From Alkalicaulis satelles (GTDB lineage Bacteria; Pseudomonadota; Alphaproteobacteria; Caulobacterales; Maricaulaceae): a stretch of 64,000 nt of DNA. The notes beneath the pieces are model-generated. The model was not told where the DNA came from. It did not search any database and saw nothing but the letters and a program-made list of their open reading frames with translations. Below are positions 1-8,558 of this stretch, in pieces. The position numbers and the translations under genes are program-made. The stretch spans positions 263,001-327,000 of the forward strand of contig NZ_VWOJ01000002.1 of NCBI RefSeq assembly GCF_008630495.1, read 5' to 3'. How positions within the stretch are numbered: position 1 is the stretch's first letter; every line of letters begins with the position of its first letter.

Positions 1-72
1 TTGACAGCAAGCGTGATCACTTCAAGGCAGGCGCCGGGGGCCCTGCACGGACCAGACCAGGGAGAGCGGACC

Positions 73-309
73 ATCGTACAGATCGTCGTGCGCGATAACA
101 ACGTCGAGCAAGCGCTCAAGGCGTTGAAAAAGAAAATGCAGCGGGAGGGCACCTTCCGCGAGATGAAGCGCCGTAACCATTACGAAAAGCCGTCCGAGAA
201 AAAAGCGCGCCAGAAGGCCGAGGCGATCCGCCGGGCCCGCAAGCTGGCCCGCAAGCGCGCCCAGCGCGAAGGGCTTCTGCCCAAGCCGAAGGCCGCCGCG
301 CGCCGCTAG
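73..309 (+). CDS. rpsU: 30S ribosomal protein S21
   Basis: Small-subunit ribosomal protein S21. The core reads [18 protein letters not shown], then [21 protein letters not shown] and a lysine/arginine-rich tail ending KPKAAARR, as in alphaproteobacterial S21. The frame is open to base 1 with TTG and GTG codons upstream, but the 24 residues encoded there look unlike S21. The family begins MVQ, and the matching codons here are ATC GTA CAG at 73. ATC is preceded at 61-66 by GGAGAG, so I place the start at ATC, a rare non-AUG initiator. About 78 residues, normal for the family. Function is certain; the start is uncertain. Confidence 0.9.
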   Translation: MVQIVVRDNNVEQALKALKKKMQREGTFREMKRRNHYEKPSEKKARQKAEAIRRARKLARKRAQREGLLPKPKAAARR

Positions 310-366
310 GCGCCCACGCGCTTGGCAGGCTTGGGCTGACTGACCCCCGGTCAGAGCCACACATGA

Positions 367-392
367 CAAGGCCCGCCATCTGGCGGGCCTTG
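367..392 (+). terminator. rho-independent-like hairpin after rpsU
   Basis: A perfect 12-base inverted repeat (CAAGGCCCGCCA / TGGCGGGCCTTG) with almost no spacer lies 58 bases after the rpsU stop and is followed by TTGTTG. It also sits just past the 3' end of the convergent lipoprotein gene, so it may serve both strands. Confidence 0.7.
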
Positions 393-427
393 TTGCGTTG
401 GCGTGATAGCGACGCGCAGTGGAAAGC

Positions 428-655
428 CTAGCCGGGCGCTTCCCAGTCATCGGGATCGAGGAATTCGTCGTGGTCAACCTCGTCCTCATCCTCCTCGCGA
501 TCACGTTCAGAGGGCTCCGCTGCGTCACGCGGCTCGCCCCAGAGCGGCGCGGGCCGCTCCAGACCGCCGCGTACGCCGCAGGCGCCGAGCGGCAGGACGA
601 GGGCTGCGCAGGCTGCGAGAATCATCAGGCGGGAAAGCCAGGCTTGGGCGGTCAT
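428..655 (-). CDS. small LptM-like lipoprotein
   Basis: A 75-residue protein with a signal peptide and lipobox: hydrophobic MILAACAALVLP then LGAC, with the lipidated cysteine at residue 26, followed by CGVRGGLERP and a very acidic tail (EREEDEDEVDHDEFLD). Short lipoproteins with CG(L/V)(K/R)G after the cysteine, encoded next to argH, belong to the LptM/YifL type, which in E. coli helps assemble the LptD/LptE translocon. Start chosen at 655 because AAGGAGAC lies just upstream. It begins 13 bases after argH stops, so it is in the argH operon. The assignment is inferred from length, motif and position. Confidence 0.7.
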   Translation of the reverse strand: MTAQAWLSRLMILAACAALVLPLGACGVRGGLERPAPLWGEPRDAAEPSERDREEDEDEVDHDEFLDPDDWEAPG

Positions 656-668
656 GGGGCGGTCTCCT

Positions 669-2081
669 TCATTGCGCCAGGCGCTGTTTCCATGCACCGG
701 CCTGTTCACGCACCCGCACCGGAGCGGTTCCGCCGAAACTGATCCGGCTCTCCATGGAAGCGCGCGCCGAGAGCACCTCGAACACGCGCGCATCAATGCG
801 CGGCTCGATCTCCTGATAGCGCGAGAGCGCCAGGTCCTTCAACGCCCGGCCCTCGGCTTCCGCCGCCTTGACCGCCGCGCCCGCGATATGATGCGCGTCC
901 CGGAAGGGCAGACCCAGCTCGCGCACCAGCCAGTCGGCCAGATCCGTGGCGTCCGAATACGCCTCGCCCGCCGCCGCCTCCAGCGCCTCGCGGTGGAAGG
1001 TGAGATCGCCGGCCATGCCCGTCATGGCGGTGATGGCCAGAATCAGATCGTCAAATGCGGTGAAGACCAGCGCCTTGTCTTCCTGCATGTCCTTGGAATA
1101 GGCCAGCGGCAAGCCCTTCATCACGATAATGAGGCCCTGCAACGCCCCGGCGATGCGCCCGGGCTTGGCGCGCACCAGCTCGGCGGCGTCCGGATTGCGT
1201 TTTTGCGGCATGATGGACGAACCGGTGGAATACGCATCCGACAGGCTGGCGAAGCCGAACCGGCGTGAGGTCCACAACACGATCTCTTCAGCAAAACGCG
1301 ACAGATTGACCGCGGTGATGGCCGCCGCCGACAAAGCCTCCAGCGCAAAATCGCGTGAGGACACGGCGTCGAGCGAATTGGCCATGGGCCGGTCAAAGCC
1401 CAGCGCGCGCGCCGTCATCTCCCGGTCTATTGGAAACGCCGTCCCGGCCAGAGCCGCCGCGCCCAGCGGCGACTCGTTCAGGCGCGCGCGCGCATCCATG
1501 AGCCGGCCCCGGTCGCGCTCGGCCGCCTCCACCCAGCACAGGAGGTGATGGCCAAGGCTCACCGGCTGGGCGGTCTGGAGATGGGTGAAGCCGGGCATCA
1601 CCCAGTCCGCATGCGCTTCGGCGCGCGCCACCAGCACGCGCTGATAGGCGCGCAGCGCCTCAGCCGCGCTATCGAGCGCCTCACGCAGCCAGAGCCGGAA
1701 ATCGGTCGCCACCTGGTCATTGCGCGAGCGCGCCGTGTGCAGGCGTCCGGCTGGCGCGCCGATGCGCTCGCGCAAGACCGCCTCGATATTCATGTGCACG
1801 TCTTCCAGCGCGGCCTTCCACTCGAACCGGCCCGCACGGATGTCCTGGCGAATCTCAGTCAAACCGCGCTCAATCGCCTCACCATCGGCCCTTGAAATCA
1901 CGCCGCAGGCGGTCAACATCGCGCAGTGCGCCAGCGAGCCGGCGATATCCTGCTCAAACAGGCGCCGGTCCACGTCCACCGATGCGTTGATCGCCTGCAT
2001 CACGGCGGACGGTCCGGCGTCGAAGCGTCCTCCCCATATGCCGCTGGCGGCCGGGGTCGGAGACTTTGGGTCAGAAGTCAT
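669..2081 (-). CDS. argH: argininosuccinate lyase
   Basis: Last step of arginine synthesis: splits argininosuccinate into arginine and fumarate in the cytoplasm. 470 residues, normal length. Visible fumarase/aspartase-superfamily motifs are HTARSRNDQ (115-123), [10 protein letters not shown] with the catalytic histidine near 167, and the signature [12 protein letters not shown] (287-298) holding the catalytic serine. The frame extends further upstream, but ATG at 2081 (MTSDPKSP, then GIWGGRF) fits the family. Transcribed away from the TlpA gene across a 66-bp divergent promoter region, with the small lipoprotein downstream. Confidence 0.97.
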   Translation of the reverse strand: MTSDPKSPTPAASGIWGGRFDAGPSAVMQAINASVDVDRRLFEQDIAGSLAHCAMLTACGVISRADGEAIERGLTEIRQDIRAGRFEWKAALEDVHMNIEAVLRERIGAPAGRLHTARSRNDQVATDFRLWLREALDSAAEALRAYQRVLVARAEAHADWVMPGFTHLQTAQPVSLGHHLLCWVEAAERDRGRLMDARARLNESPLGAAALAGTAFPIDREMTARALGFDRPMANSLDAVSSRDFALEALSAAAITAVNLSRFAEEIVLWTSRRFGFASLSDAYSTGSSIMPQKRNPDAAELVRAKPGRIAGALQGLIIVMKGLPLAYSKDMQEDKALVFTAFDDLILAITAMTGMAGDLTFHREALEAAAGEAYSDATDLADWLVRELGLPFRDAHHIAGAAVKAAEAEGRALKDLALSRYQEIEPRIDARVFEVLSARASMESRISFGGTAPVRVREQAGAWKQRLAQ

Positions 2082-2147
2082 GGGGCGTTGTGGTCCTGTC
2101 TGCAAGCGGGCGTCCGGGTCCCGCGCATTAGGAAGAGGAAGGCGCTC

Positions 2148-2741
2148 ATGCGCAAGCTGCAGCTGAAGCTGTCCCACGCCATCATCGCCATGGCCCTGAT
2201 CGGGACCGGCGCTGTTGTATGGACGGTGGGCGCCGCCCTGTTTGGCGGCGGCCAGCCCCAGGCCCTGTCGACATTTGCCGTGGGCGAGATGAGCCGGTTT
2301 CGCAGCGCCGACAATCCGCCCGCCCAGCCGCGCGGCCCCATTCTGACCGCAGAGCGTCAGGAAATCACCCTGGCCGACCGGCGCGGCAAGGTGATTCTGG
2401 TGAATTTCTGGGCCACCTGGTGCGCGCCTTGCGTGGTGGAGATGCCCGCCCTCAACCGCCTTCAGGCGCAGCTGGGTTCGGACGCGTTCGAGGTGGTGGC
2501 CGTGTCCATGGACCGGCGCATGGAGGACGCGCAAGACTTCCTGGCCGAGCATGAACTGAATCATCTGGCGCTGTATTTCGATCCCAATATGAACATGGCT
2601 TTCGCCGCCGGCGCGCGCGGCTTGCCGCTGAGCGTGCTCTATGACCGCTATGGACGTGAGATCGGGCGGCTGGATGGCGATGCGGACTGGGCGAGTGATG
2701 AGGCCCTCACCCTGATCCAGACCGCTATTGACCGCTATTAG
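2148..2741 (+). CDS. TlpA/ResA-type membrane-anchored thioredoxin-like protein
   Basis: A 197-residue protein with one N-terminal membrane anchor (about 10-32) and a periplasmic thioredoxin fold. The redox motif is WCAPC at 91-95 in [17 protein letters not shown], typical of TlpA/ResA reductases that keep cytochrome or other periplasmic cysteines reduced. Later segments [17 protein letters not shown] and [14 protein letters not shown] (cis-proline region) match the fold. Start at ATG 2148 with a GGAAGAGGAAGG ribosome site. Divergent from argH, a common alphaproteobacterial arrangement. Its stop overlaps the convergent sulfotransferase-like gene by four bases. The redox partner is unknown. Confidence 0.88.
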   Translation: MRKLQLKLSHAIIAMALIGTGAVVWTVGAALFGGGQPQALSTFAVGEMSRFRSADNPPAQPRGPILTAERQEITLADRRGKVILVNFWATWCAPCVVEMPALNRLQAQLGSDAFEVVAVSMDRRMEDAQDFLAEHELNHLALYFDPNMNMAFAAGARGLPLSVLYDRYGREIGRLDGDADWASDEALTLIQTAIDRY

Positions 2742-3688
2742 GTGATCGCAGGCGCAGCCGGATCGGGATGATATCCCAGCCGCGTGCAGAGCGCTTCATA
2801 GGCGGGACTGGCGGCGGCTTCGCTCACAAGGTCCGCCGGGACCGCGCGGCGCGGACGCGCCGCGATCACATCGCCCTTGCGCCCGCTGGCGCCGCTGAGC
2901 CGGATGGCGGGCAGGAGATCGGGCCAGTCAGGATTATGGGCCAGTTCCAGCCACTCGCAGCTCCACTGCAAGATGGCGCGCGGATCGCTGACGAAGGTCT
3001 CGTATTTCACCACCCGTCCAGCCTCAGGCTGATCGAGGAAGGCGCCATAGCGCCGGGCGTATTCCTCCAGCGTGCCGGGCTGGAAATGCACCCAGCCATG
3101 GGCCTGCAGCGCCAACCATGAATCCAGCGGGTGGCGCACAAGGGTCAGCACGCGCACCGGTAATAATCCGGACAACACGGCGGTCACGCCGGGACGGGTG
3201 TCCCAGGCCCGTGCGGTGCAGTAGCGGGTATGGCTGTGGACACGCGCCACAATGCGCGATCCCCGGCGCGTCAGGGCGTCATGGAGCGCACGAAACCCGG
3301 CGCTGAACACATCGGCGCGGCTGGCGTCATCGAGCGGCCCGGCGGCCATATCTGCCTGATAGATGAGATCGCTGGGCGCAAAGTCAGGCTGCAGCCCCGG
3401 ACGCACGGCGAACGGGTCCAGCTCGCTGAGCACCACCGTGTTGGGCTGAGCCTGCAGGGCGCGCGCAAACAGGGTCCCGCCCGTGCACGCAAACTGGCGC
3501 ACCACCCGCACCGGCTCGGGTCCGGTAGCCGCACGCGCCTGGGCGCGGGCCCAGCAGGCCTTGAGCAAGGGAGCCAGCGCCATGGCGGGCGGCGCCGGCT
3601 CATCAGTGCTGTATCGGGCCTGTAACAGACCGAGCGCCTCGCCCAGCAGGGCGGTCATCTCTGCGGATGCCAAAGGCCGGGCGCTCAT
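2738..3688 (-). CDS. sulfotransferase-family protein
   Basis: 316 residues. The region [13 protein letters not shown] (near 70) stands where sulfotransferases bind the 5'-phosphate of PAPS, and [12 protein letters not shown] fits the 3'-phosphate motif (R-x-P-x5-S). [22 protein letters not shown] resembles the late conserved segment of the family. The start ATG overlaps the stop of the upstream gene (ATGA), so it is translationally coupled in a three-gene block beside a Wzm/Wzt exporter. I infer modification of a surface polysaccharide or glycoprotein. The P-loop differs from the textbook form, so the substrate and even activity are uncertain. Confidence 0.65.
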   Translation of the reverse strand: MSARPLASAEMTALLGEALGLLQARYSTDEPAPPAMALAPLLKACWARAQARAATGPEPVRVVRQFACTGGTLFARALQAQPNTVVLSELDPFAVRPGLQPDFAPSDLIYQADMAAGPLDDASRADVFSAGFRALHDALTRRGSRIVARVHSHTRYCTARAWDTRPGVTAVLSGLLPVRVLTLVRHPLDSWLALQAHGWVHFQPGTLEEYARRYGAFLDQPEAGRVVKYETFVSDPRAILQWSCEWLELAHNPDWPDLLPAIRLSGASGRKGDVIAARPRRAVPADLVSEAAASPAYEALCTRLGYHPDPAAPAIT

Positions 3689-5007
3689 CCCGGCCAGTCC
3701 TGTGATTGAGGGCCGCGCGCGCCCGTCAGCCGGTCCTGCCGGGCATAGCCCGCCGCACTCGACAACCTGTCAGTCACCTGCCGCAAGAGGGCGTCCAGCG
3801 CGTTGCGGTCATCCATCAGTTTCGCATGCCGGTCTTGCAATTCGTTCAGGCTCGCCTGGGCCAGACGCTGACCGGTCAGGGCCAGGCGCAGATTTTCGCG
3901 CGAGGCCTTGAGATCCGCCTTCAGGGCCTGCTCACGCTCAGCTTGGGCCTGCTCCTGGGTTTCCAGTGCGCGCATGCGCGCCTCCAGCGTCTCAATACGC
4001 CCTGCCGCAAGCTCCAGCGCGCGCTCCAGCTCCAGCGCCCTTGCCTGAGCGGCCTGACGCTGGCCATCGATAAGACGCCGCTCCTCATCCATCCTGGCCT
4101 CAAGCGCCTGAACCGCGCTGTTGCGGTCCTGCTCCGCCCTGGACTTCAAATGAGTGAGCTGATCGCTGGCAAGGCCAAGACGATGCTCGGCGGCCTCCCG
4201 CGCAGCGCAGGCGTCAGCCAGTTGGCGTTCAAGCTCCGTTATGCGCGAGTGGGCGCTCTGGAGCTCGGCGCCCATTTGTTCGCGCACCTGGAGACTATGT
4301 TTCTGCGCCGCTTCCGCTGATGCGCGCATATCTGCGATTTCGGCCTCAAGCGCCTGGATGCGCGCGAGATCTGCGGTCCTGTCTGCGCCCCTGGCCGGCC
4401 CGATCCAGGCCCGCCATAGATCGGGATCGGATTGTCCAGGCAGGGCCAGCATCATCCTGCCTTGCGCGTGAGCCCAACCCGCCACCGCCGCCCGGTCAGC
4501 ACCGCCCAAATGCAGTGCGATTTCGCTCACCTTGGCCAGGATATGATCAAAACGCTCCAGAAGTCCGGCGGCTTCAAACGCGCCGATCACCGCCATCACC
4601 TCGCTGGCGGCGTCGATGATGAGGATATTGCAGCCCTCCCCGTCCAGCAGCGCTTCATCAACCAGGCTGACCGGGTTGATGCGCTCGACGGGTATAAGCC
4701 CGGCGTCCGACAGGCCGCGAAACAGCTCTCGCGCTCCGGTAGGTTCTCGCGTGCTGTTCATGCCGGCGTGGGAAAACCGATGCAATTGCGCCTGGCCGGG
4801 CTCTGATCCGGCCGCCGCCTCCACCACACTGATAGTGGCGCTGGCATAGCGGGCGCGCAGGCGCCCGGCGCGCTCTGGGTCAGGTTCGATCAGTATCGCC
4901 GATCGCGCTGCATCGGCCAGGGCGCCCGGACCCGATTCCCCCGCGCCGACATGCACCACCAGCCCGGGCGGCTCCTGGATGACAGTATCAAGCGCCCATT
5001 GGGTCAT
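3685..5007 (-). CDS. FkbM-like methyltransferase domain fused to a long coiled coil
   Basis: About 440 residues. The first 200 resemble an FkbM-type Rossmann methyltransferase: GLVVHVGAGESGPGALAD, then IEPDPERAGRLRARY and a late ILIIDAASEV strand. From about 210 to 425 it is heptad-rich coiled coil (ALEAEIADM, ELERQLADA, LERALELAAGRIETLEARM). The ATG at 5007 overlaps the upstream stop as ATGA, which I prefer to the ATG 18 codons earlier. The methyltransferase may be degenerate. The coiled coil suggests a scaffold, as in polymerase-length regulators of the WbdD kind, but that is analogy only. Confidence 0.55.
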   Translation of the reverse strand: MTQWALDTVIQEPPGLVVHVGAGESGPGALADAARSAILIEPDPERAGRLRARYASATISVVEAAAGSEPGQAQLHRFSHAGMNSTREPTGARELFRGLSDAGLIPVERINPVSLVDEALLDGEGCNILIIDAASEVMAVIGAFEAAGLLERFDHILAKVSEIALHLGGADRAAVAGWAHAQGRMMLALPGQSDPDLWRAWIGPARGADRTADLARIQALEAEIADMRASAEAAQKHSLQVREQMGAELQSAHSRITELERQLADACAAREAAEHRLGLASDQLTHLKSRAEQDRNSAVQALEARMDEERRLIDGQRQAAQARALELERALELAAGRIETLEARMRALETQEQAQAEREQALKADLKASRENLRLALTGQRLAQASLNELQDRHAKLMDDRNALDALLRQVTDRLSSAAGYARQDRLTGARGPQSQDWPG

Positions 5008-6011
5008 TTGCGTCCTGTCAGCGTGTTGACCGCCCAGCGCGCCGGCGCTGTCAGACGCCATGTTCTGGAAGCAAAGATCTTTTCGCGTTCGGCGCGCAAT
5101 TGCAGCCGGTCCTGCTCAGCTTCCTCAAACGCGATTTTCAAACTGGCGAGCTCGGCCTGGGATCGCGTTGCGGAATCGGCAAGAAGCAATCTGTCAGTCT
5201 CCAGCCGCGCCAGCTGCGCTTCACACGCATGCAGCATGGTGCGCAAATCCTGCGCTTCGCTGCGGGCGCTGAGCCATCGACCCTCCATCTCAGAAAGAGT
5301 GGCGGCGTGTTCGTTTTTCACAGCGCGCACTGTTGAAGCCTGAAGCTCGGCCTGGACGCTCAGGGCCTGGCGCAGATTGGTCTGGGCCGCCTCCAGAGCG
5401 TCACGCCAGACTTCAAGCGCCATTTCCTGTTCAGCCCAGATCTCACTCAGGCGCTCAGCCGCCTGGCACGCCGCCTCCAGCGGCATCGGGGGCGGCGCCT
5501 GGTTGATCCACGCGCAGCTGGCGGCCTGCTCGCTCATCAAGGCGCGCATGTCTGGATCGCTGGCGCACAAAAGCACGGCAATCTCGAGGGACGCGCTGGC
5601 GGCTTTGTCTTCGCACTGGCTGTTCAGGGCGGGTTGGGGCGCAACGCCCTCGTCATACCAGGCCGAGACCACCTTGCGCGTGTGCTCGGGATCCGCCGCA
5701 GCGTCATCGGCGTCCAGCAGCAGAACGCGCCGCCGGTTGGCGCGGAAAAACAACAGCTCCAGCTGCGCCAGGGCCCGCCAGGCTGACATGGCTGATGGCG
5801 CGCACTCCCCCTCTTTGAGTCTGCCGGCGACGGACGTGGCGGCGCTGCGCACAAACAGCACCGCACGGGCGGACGGGACGCTGTCCAGTTCAGCGTGGGC
5901 CGAGCGCCAGCCATCCGGCGCCAGCGCCAGACGGCGCGCGTCCGGCGCGACGGCCTCGAGGCCGCCAAGACCCGCTTCCACAGCCGGGGTATCGAGCACG
6001 AAATGCATCAT
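5004..6011 (-). CDS. coiled-coil protein of the polysaccharide block, unknown function
   Basis: 335 residues of no family I can name. The N-terminal half is a compact alpha/beta-looking region (ARAVLFVRSAATSVAGRLKEG, RRRVLLLDADDAA). Residues about 195-310 form a coiled coil (LEAAQTNLRQALSVQAEL, CEAQLARLETDRLLLAD). It ends in SRTWRLTAPARWAV; a serine-arginine-x-W-R-(L/I)-T-x-P tail recurs at the C-terminus of many glycosyltransferases and polysaccharide-associated proteins. First gene of the ATGA-coupled trio (5004-5007, 3685-3688). Likely acts with its neighbours in capsule or O-antigen synthesis. Confidence 0.5.
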   Translation of the reverse strand: MMHFVLDTPAVEAGLGGLEAVAPDARRLALAPDGWRSAHAELDSVPSARAVLFVRSAATSVAGRLKEGECAPSAMSAWRALAQLELLFFRANRRRVLLLDADDAAADPEHTRKVVSAWYDEGVAPQPALNSQCEDKAASASLEIAVLLCASDPDMRALMSEQAASCAWINQAPPPMPLEAACQAAERLSEIWAEQEMALEVWRDALEAAQTNLRQALSVQAELQASTVRAVKNEHAATLSEMEGRWLSARSEAQDLRTMLHACEAQLARLETDRLLLADSATRSQAELASLKIAFEEAEQDRLQLRAEREKIFASRTWRLTAPARWAVNTLTGRK

Positions 6012-6338
6012 GCGCTGACGCTACACCCCCTCAACTTCATCCGGACGCGCCGGCCAGGCTCAACTCCAACACTTATCAGATACGTTCTGATCGTACACGC
6101 ATGCGAGCAGGGTCCAGGCGGGGCCGTTTATCCATGTGGTGGCATGATTCGCATGACCTGCCGGGATGCGGCGCTCTGCATATTGCGCATGATAGCGCCG
6201 CGCCCTACAACCCGCGCCAGATTTGGCCCGTCTCTGGCGCCACCGCACAAGGCAAGGACTGAGCCCTGACATGATTGATACGGCCTTTGCCCGCTCAGCC
6301 CCCGGGGACAGCGATCCTTCGATCGCCAACACCGTGTC
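6012..6338. other. intergenic region between the polysaccharide trio and wzm
   Basis: 327 bases separating divergent transcription units, so promoters for both should lie here. The only structure I can support is a possible 23-codon ORF at its right end. No clear operator is visible. Confidence 0.4.
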
Positions 6339-6342
6339 ATGA
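6271..6342 (+). CDS. possible 23-residue leader ORF overlapping wzm
   Basis: ATG at 6271 opens a short frame (MIDTAFARSAPG, ending SIANTVS) whose TGA overlaps the wzm ATG as ATGA. A weak AAGGA lies about 12 bases upstream. The exact stop/start overlap suggests translational coupling, but there is no homology to support it, and it could be chance. Confidence 0.3.
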   Translation: MIDTAFARSAPGDSDPSIANTVS

Positions 6343-7166
6343 CCCAGGCCCTTCCCACCCGCCGCGCCGCGCCCGGCCGGGAGCTGGCGGGCTTCTTCTC
6401 CGATCTCGCCGCAGGGCTGCGGATGACCGATCTGTGGCGAACCTTCGCCTGGGACGAGATGCAGCAGCGCTACCGGCGAAGCATGCTGGGCGTTTTGTGG
6501 ATCGTGATCGCCTACGCCATTTTCGTGGGCGGCGTGTCGATCATATTTTCAGGGTTTTCCCGTCAGGACGGCGCTTTCTTCGTGATGCATGTGGCGATCG
6601 GCTACGCCGCTTTCACCTTCATCACCGGCAATATCGTGGACGGTTGCCAGGTCTTTGTCGGCGCACGGGCCTGGATCCATTCCATCGCCCTGCCCCATTC
6701 CATTCACGTCTATCGCAGCATATGCCGGTCCATCTTCACCTTCGCCCTGCAATTCGTGGTCGCCCTGGCGATCATGATCGCTGCAGGCTGGCGGCCGACC
6801 CTGACAGGCCTATGGGTGCTGCCGGCCATTGCGGTTTTCTTGCTGAACGCGGTGGCGATTCAGTATCTCATGGGACTGATCAGCGCGCGCTTCCGCGACA
6901 TCACCCATCTGGTGACATCAATCACCCGCCTGCTCTTGTTCGTGACGCCGATCCTGTGGACACGGTTCGATCTGCGCGGGGTGCGCAGCACCATCGCCGA
7001 TTTCAATCCCGTGGCGCATTATGTGGAAATCTTCCGCGCGCCGCTGATGAATTTGGACCCGCGCCCGCTGAGCTGGGCGGTGGTGCTTGTGCTGACCGGG
7101 CTGATATGGCTTGGCGCGATCATCGCCGCCGCGCGCATGCGCCGGCGGCTGGCATACTGGCTCTGA
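6339..7166 (+). CDS. wzm: polysaccharide ABC exporter permease (Wzm/KpsM type)
   Basis: 275-residue ABC-2 type permease. Six hydrophobic segments are visible (about 47-68, 78-100, 126-150, 160-185, 195-212, 240-262). The early stretch WDEMQQRYRRSMLGVLWIV is characteristic of Wzm/RfbA/KpsM proteins, with the interface helix before the first membrane span. It would carry a lipid-linked O-antigen or capsule polymer across the inner membrane with the ATPase encoded seven bases downstream. Divergent to the sulfotransferase/methyltransferase trio, which fits a surface glycan locus. Confidence 0.9.
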   Translation: MTQALPTRRAAPGRELAGFFSDLAAGLRMTDLWRTFAWDEMQQRYRRSMLGVLWIVIAYAIFVGGVSIIFSGFSRQDGAFFVMHVAIGYAAFTFITGNIVDGCQVFVGARAWIHSIALPHSIHVYRSICRSIFTFALQFVVALAIMIAAGWRPTLTGLWVLPAIAVFLLNAVAIQYLMGLISARFRDITHLVTSITRLLLFVTPILWTRFDLRGVRSTIADFNPVAHYVEIFRAPLMNLDPRPLSWAVVLVLTGLIWLGAIIAAARMRRRLAYWL

Positions 7167-7173
7167 GGGCGGC

Positions 7174-8148
7174 ATGTCGCGCATCCGGGTCGAGAACCTT
7201 CACGTCAATTACCCGCTTTACGGCCGCAGCCGGGCTGCGGCGGGGCTGACGGAAACAGACGCCGATCTCGGCCGCATGCTGCGCGGCCCCGATGGCCGGG
7301 TGATCGGCGTGCGCGCCCTCCAAGGCATTTCATTCACAGCCGAGGCGGGCGATCGCCTGGCCCTGCTCGGCGAGAACGGCTCGGGAAAGACCACGCTATT
7401 GCAGGTTCTGGCCGGCATCTACGCCCCCGATGACGGGGTGGTGGAGATCGACGGGCGCACCACGGCGCTGGTGAACATCAATCTGGGCATGAATGCCGAG
7501 GCCACCGGCCATCGCAATATCACCCTGCGCGGGCTGGCCTCGGGACGCACGCGCGATGAGATCGAAGACAAGCGCGCCGAGATCGCCGCCTTCTCCGAAC
7601 TGGGCGATTTCCTTGATTTGCCCGTGGAAACCTATTCGGCCGGCATGCGCATGCGCTTGAGCTTCGCCATCGCCACGGCGTTCGAACCTGATGTGCTGAT
7701 CCTGGATGAATGGCTGTCTGCGGGCGATGCGGCCTTCCGCAAGAAGGCCACCGAGCGCATGCGCCGCTTCGTGGACAAGGCCGGCATTCTGGTGCTCGCC
7801 TCCCACAGCCCGTCCCTGTTGAGCGATACCTGCAAGCGCGCCTTGTGGCTGGACCAGGGGCGTGTGCGCGCGGAAGGGCCTGTGGGCGATATCCTCAAGG
7901 AATACAACGCGGAAATGGAACGCCGTCAGGTTAGCCGCGATGAGCGCGCCCAGACCGAGATCGCCGCCGCCCAAGCCGCACGCGCCGCCATGCAGGCCGA
8001 AGCCGAAGAGCGGGCGGCCCGCAAGGGCCGGGGTTTGAAGCCGGGATATGCCGATGGCGGGACCGGCGGGACCGGCGCCGAACCGGATCTGGACAATCCC
8101 CTCGCCCGTTTGATCAGGCGGATTATATCCTTTCTTTCCGGGCGATAA
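7174..8148 (+). CDS. wzt: polysaccharide ABC exporter ATPase (Wzt/KpsT type)
   Basis: 324-residue ATPase partner of Wzm. Walker A is GENGSGKT (66-73), the signature loop is YSAGMRMRLSFA, and Walker B is DVLILDEWLSAGD; the SAGM signature and LSAGD are typical of Wzt/KpsT. The usual carbohydrate-binding C-terminal domain is absent. Instead there is an alanine-rich helix (EIAAAQAARAAMQAEAEERAA) and a tail GAEPDLDNPLARLIRRII. That tail is repeated in the small ORF at 8191. Start at ATG 7174 rather than the upstream in-frame start overlapping wzm. Confidence 0.92.
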   Translation: MSRIRVENLHVNYPLYGRSRAAAGLTETDADLGRMLRGPDGRVIGVRALQGISFTAEAGDRLALLGENGSGKTTLLQVLAGIYAPDDGVVEIDGRTTALVNINLGMNAEATGHRNITLRGLASGRTRDEIEDKRAEIAAFSELGDFLDLPVETYSAGMRMRLSFAIATAFEPDVLILDEWLSAGDAAFRKKATERMRRFVDKAGILVLASHSPSLLSDTCKRALWLDQGRVRAEGPVGDILKEYNAEMERRQVSRDERAQTEIAAAQAARAAMQAEAEERAARKGRGLKPGYADGGTGGTGAEPDLDNPLARLIRRIISFLSGR

Positions 8149-8190
8149 GGCCCGGATCACCGCCGCAAGCCTCAGACAGGAGCCAGCCCC

Positions 8191-8334
8191 ATGGACCAAC
8201 AGGACGCCCCCGCCCTGACCGCCCTCGCGCGCCCGGGCGCCGAGCCGGACTTCACCAACCCCCTCACCCGTCTGATGGCGGGGCTGATGGGTCTGATCCT
8301 GCAGCGCGTAAAGAAGCAAGCTCCTGCAGATTAA
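8191..8334 (+). CDS. 47-residue protein duplicating the Wzt C-terminal tail
   Basis: ATG at 8191, ribosome site CAGGAG, TAA at 8332. The product contains GAEPDFTNPLTRLMAGLMGL, closely matching the last part of Wzt, GAEPDLDNPLARLIRRIISF. The DNA is also alike (about 8074-8124 against 8236-8286), so it probably arose by partial duplication of the wzt 3' end. The C-terminal half looks like an amphipathic or short membrane helix with basic end (RVKKQAPAD). It lies 42 bases after wzt in the same operon. Function unknown; it could compete with or mimic the Wzt tail at a shared binding site. Confidence 0.65.
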   Translation: MDQQDAPALTALARPGAEPDFTNPLTRLMAGLMGLILQRVKKQAPAD

Positions 8335-8341
8335 GGGGAAA

Positions 8342-8418
<77 letters not shown>

Positions 8419-8558
8419 TGAGCGGTCTCATCGAGCTGCATACAGGAGCGCGGCGGCAGGTTCAATCGCGCCGTGCTTGCGCCGTGCAGGGGCGGATGCG
8501 TGCCGAAAACGCGCCGCTTGGTATCGAAAAAGCCGATTTTGGCGCCAAGGCCATGCTA

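Noticed and set aside
669-1268. Plus-strand 204-codon frame opposite argH
   Set aside because: Shadow of argH; composition follows the third-codon pattern of the minus strand.
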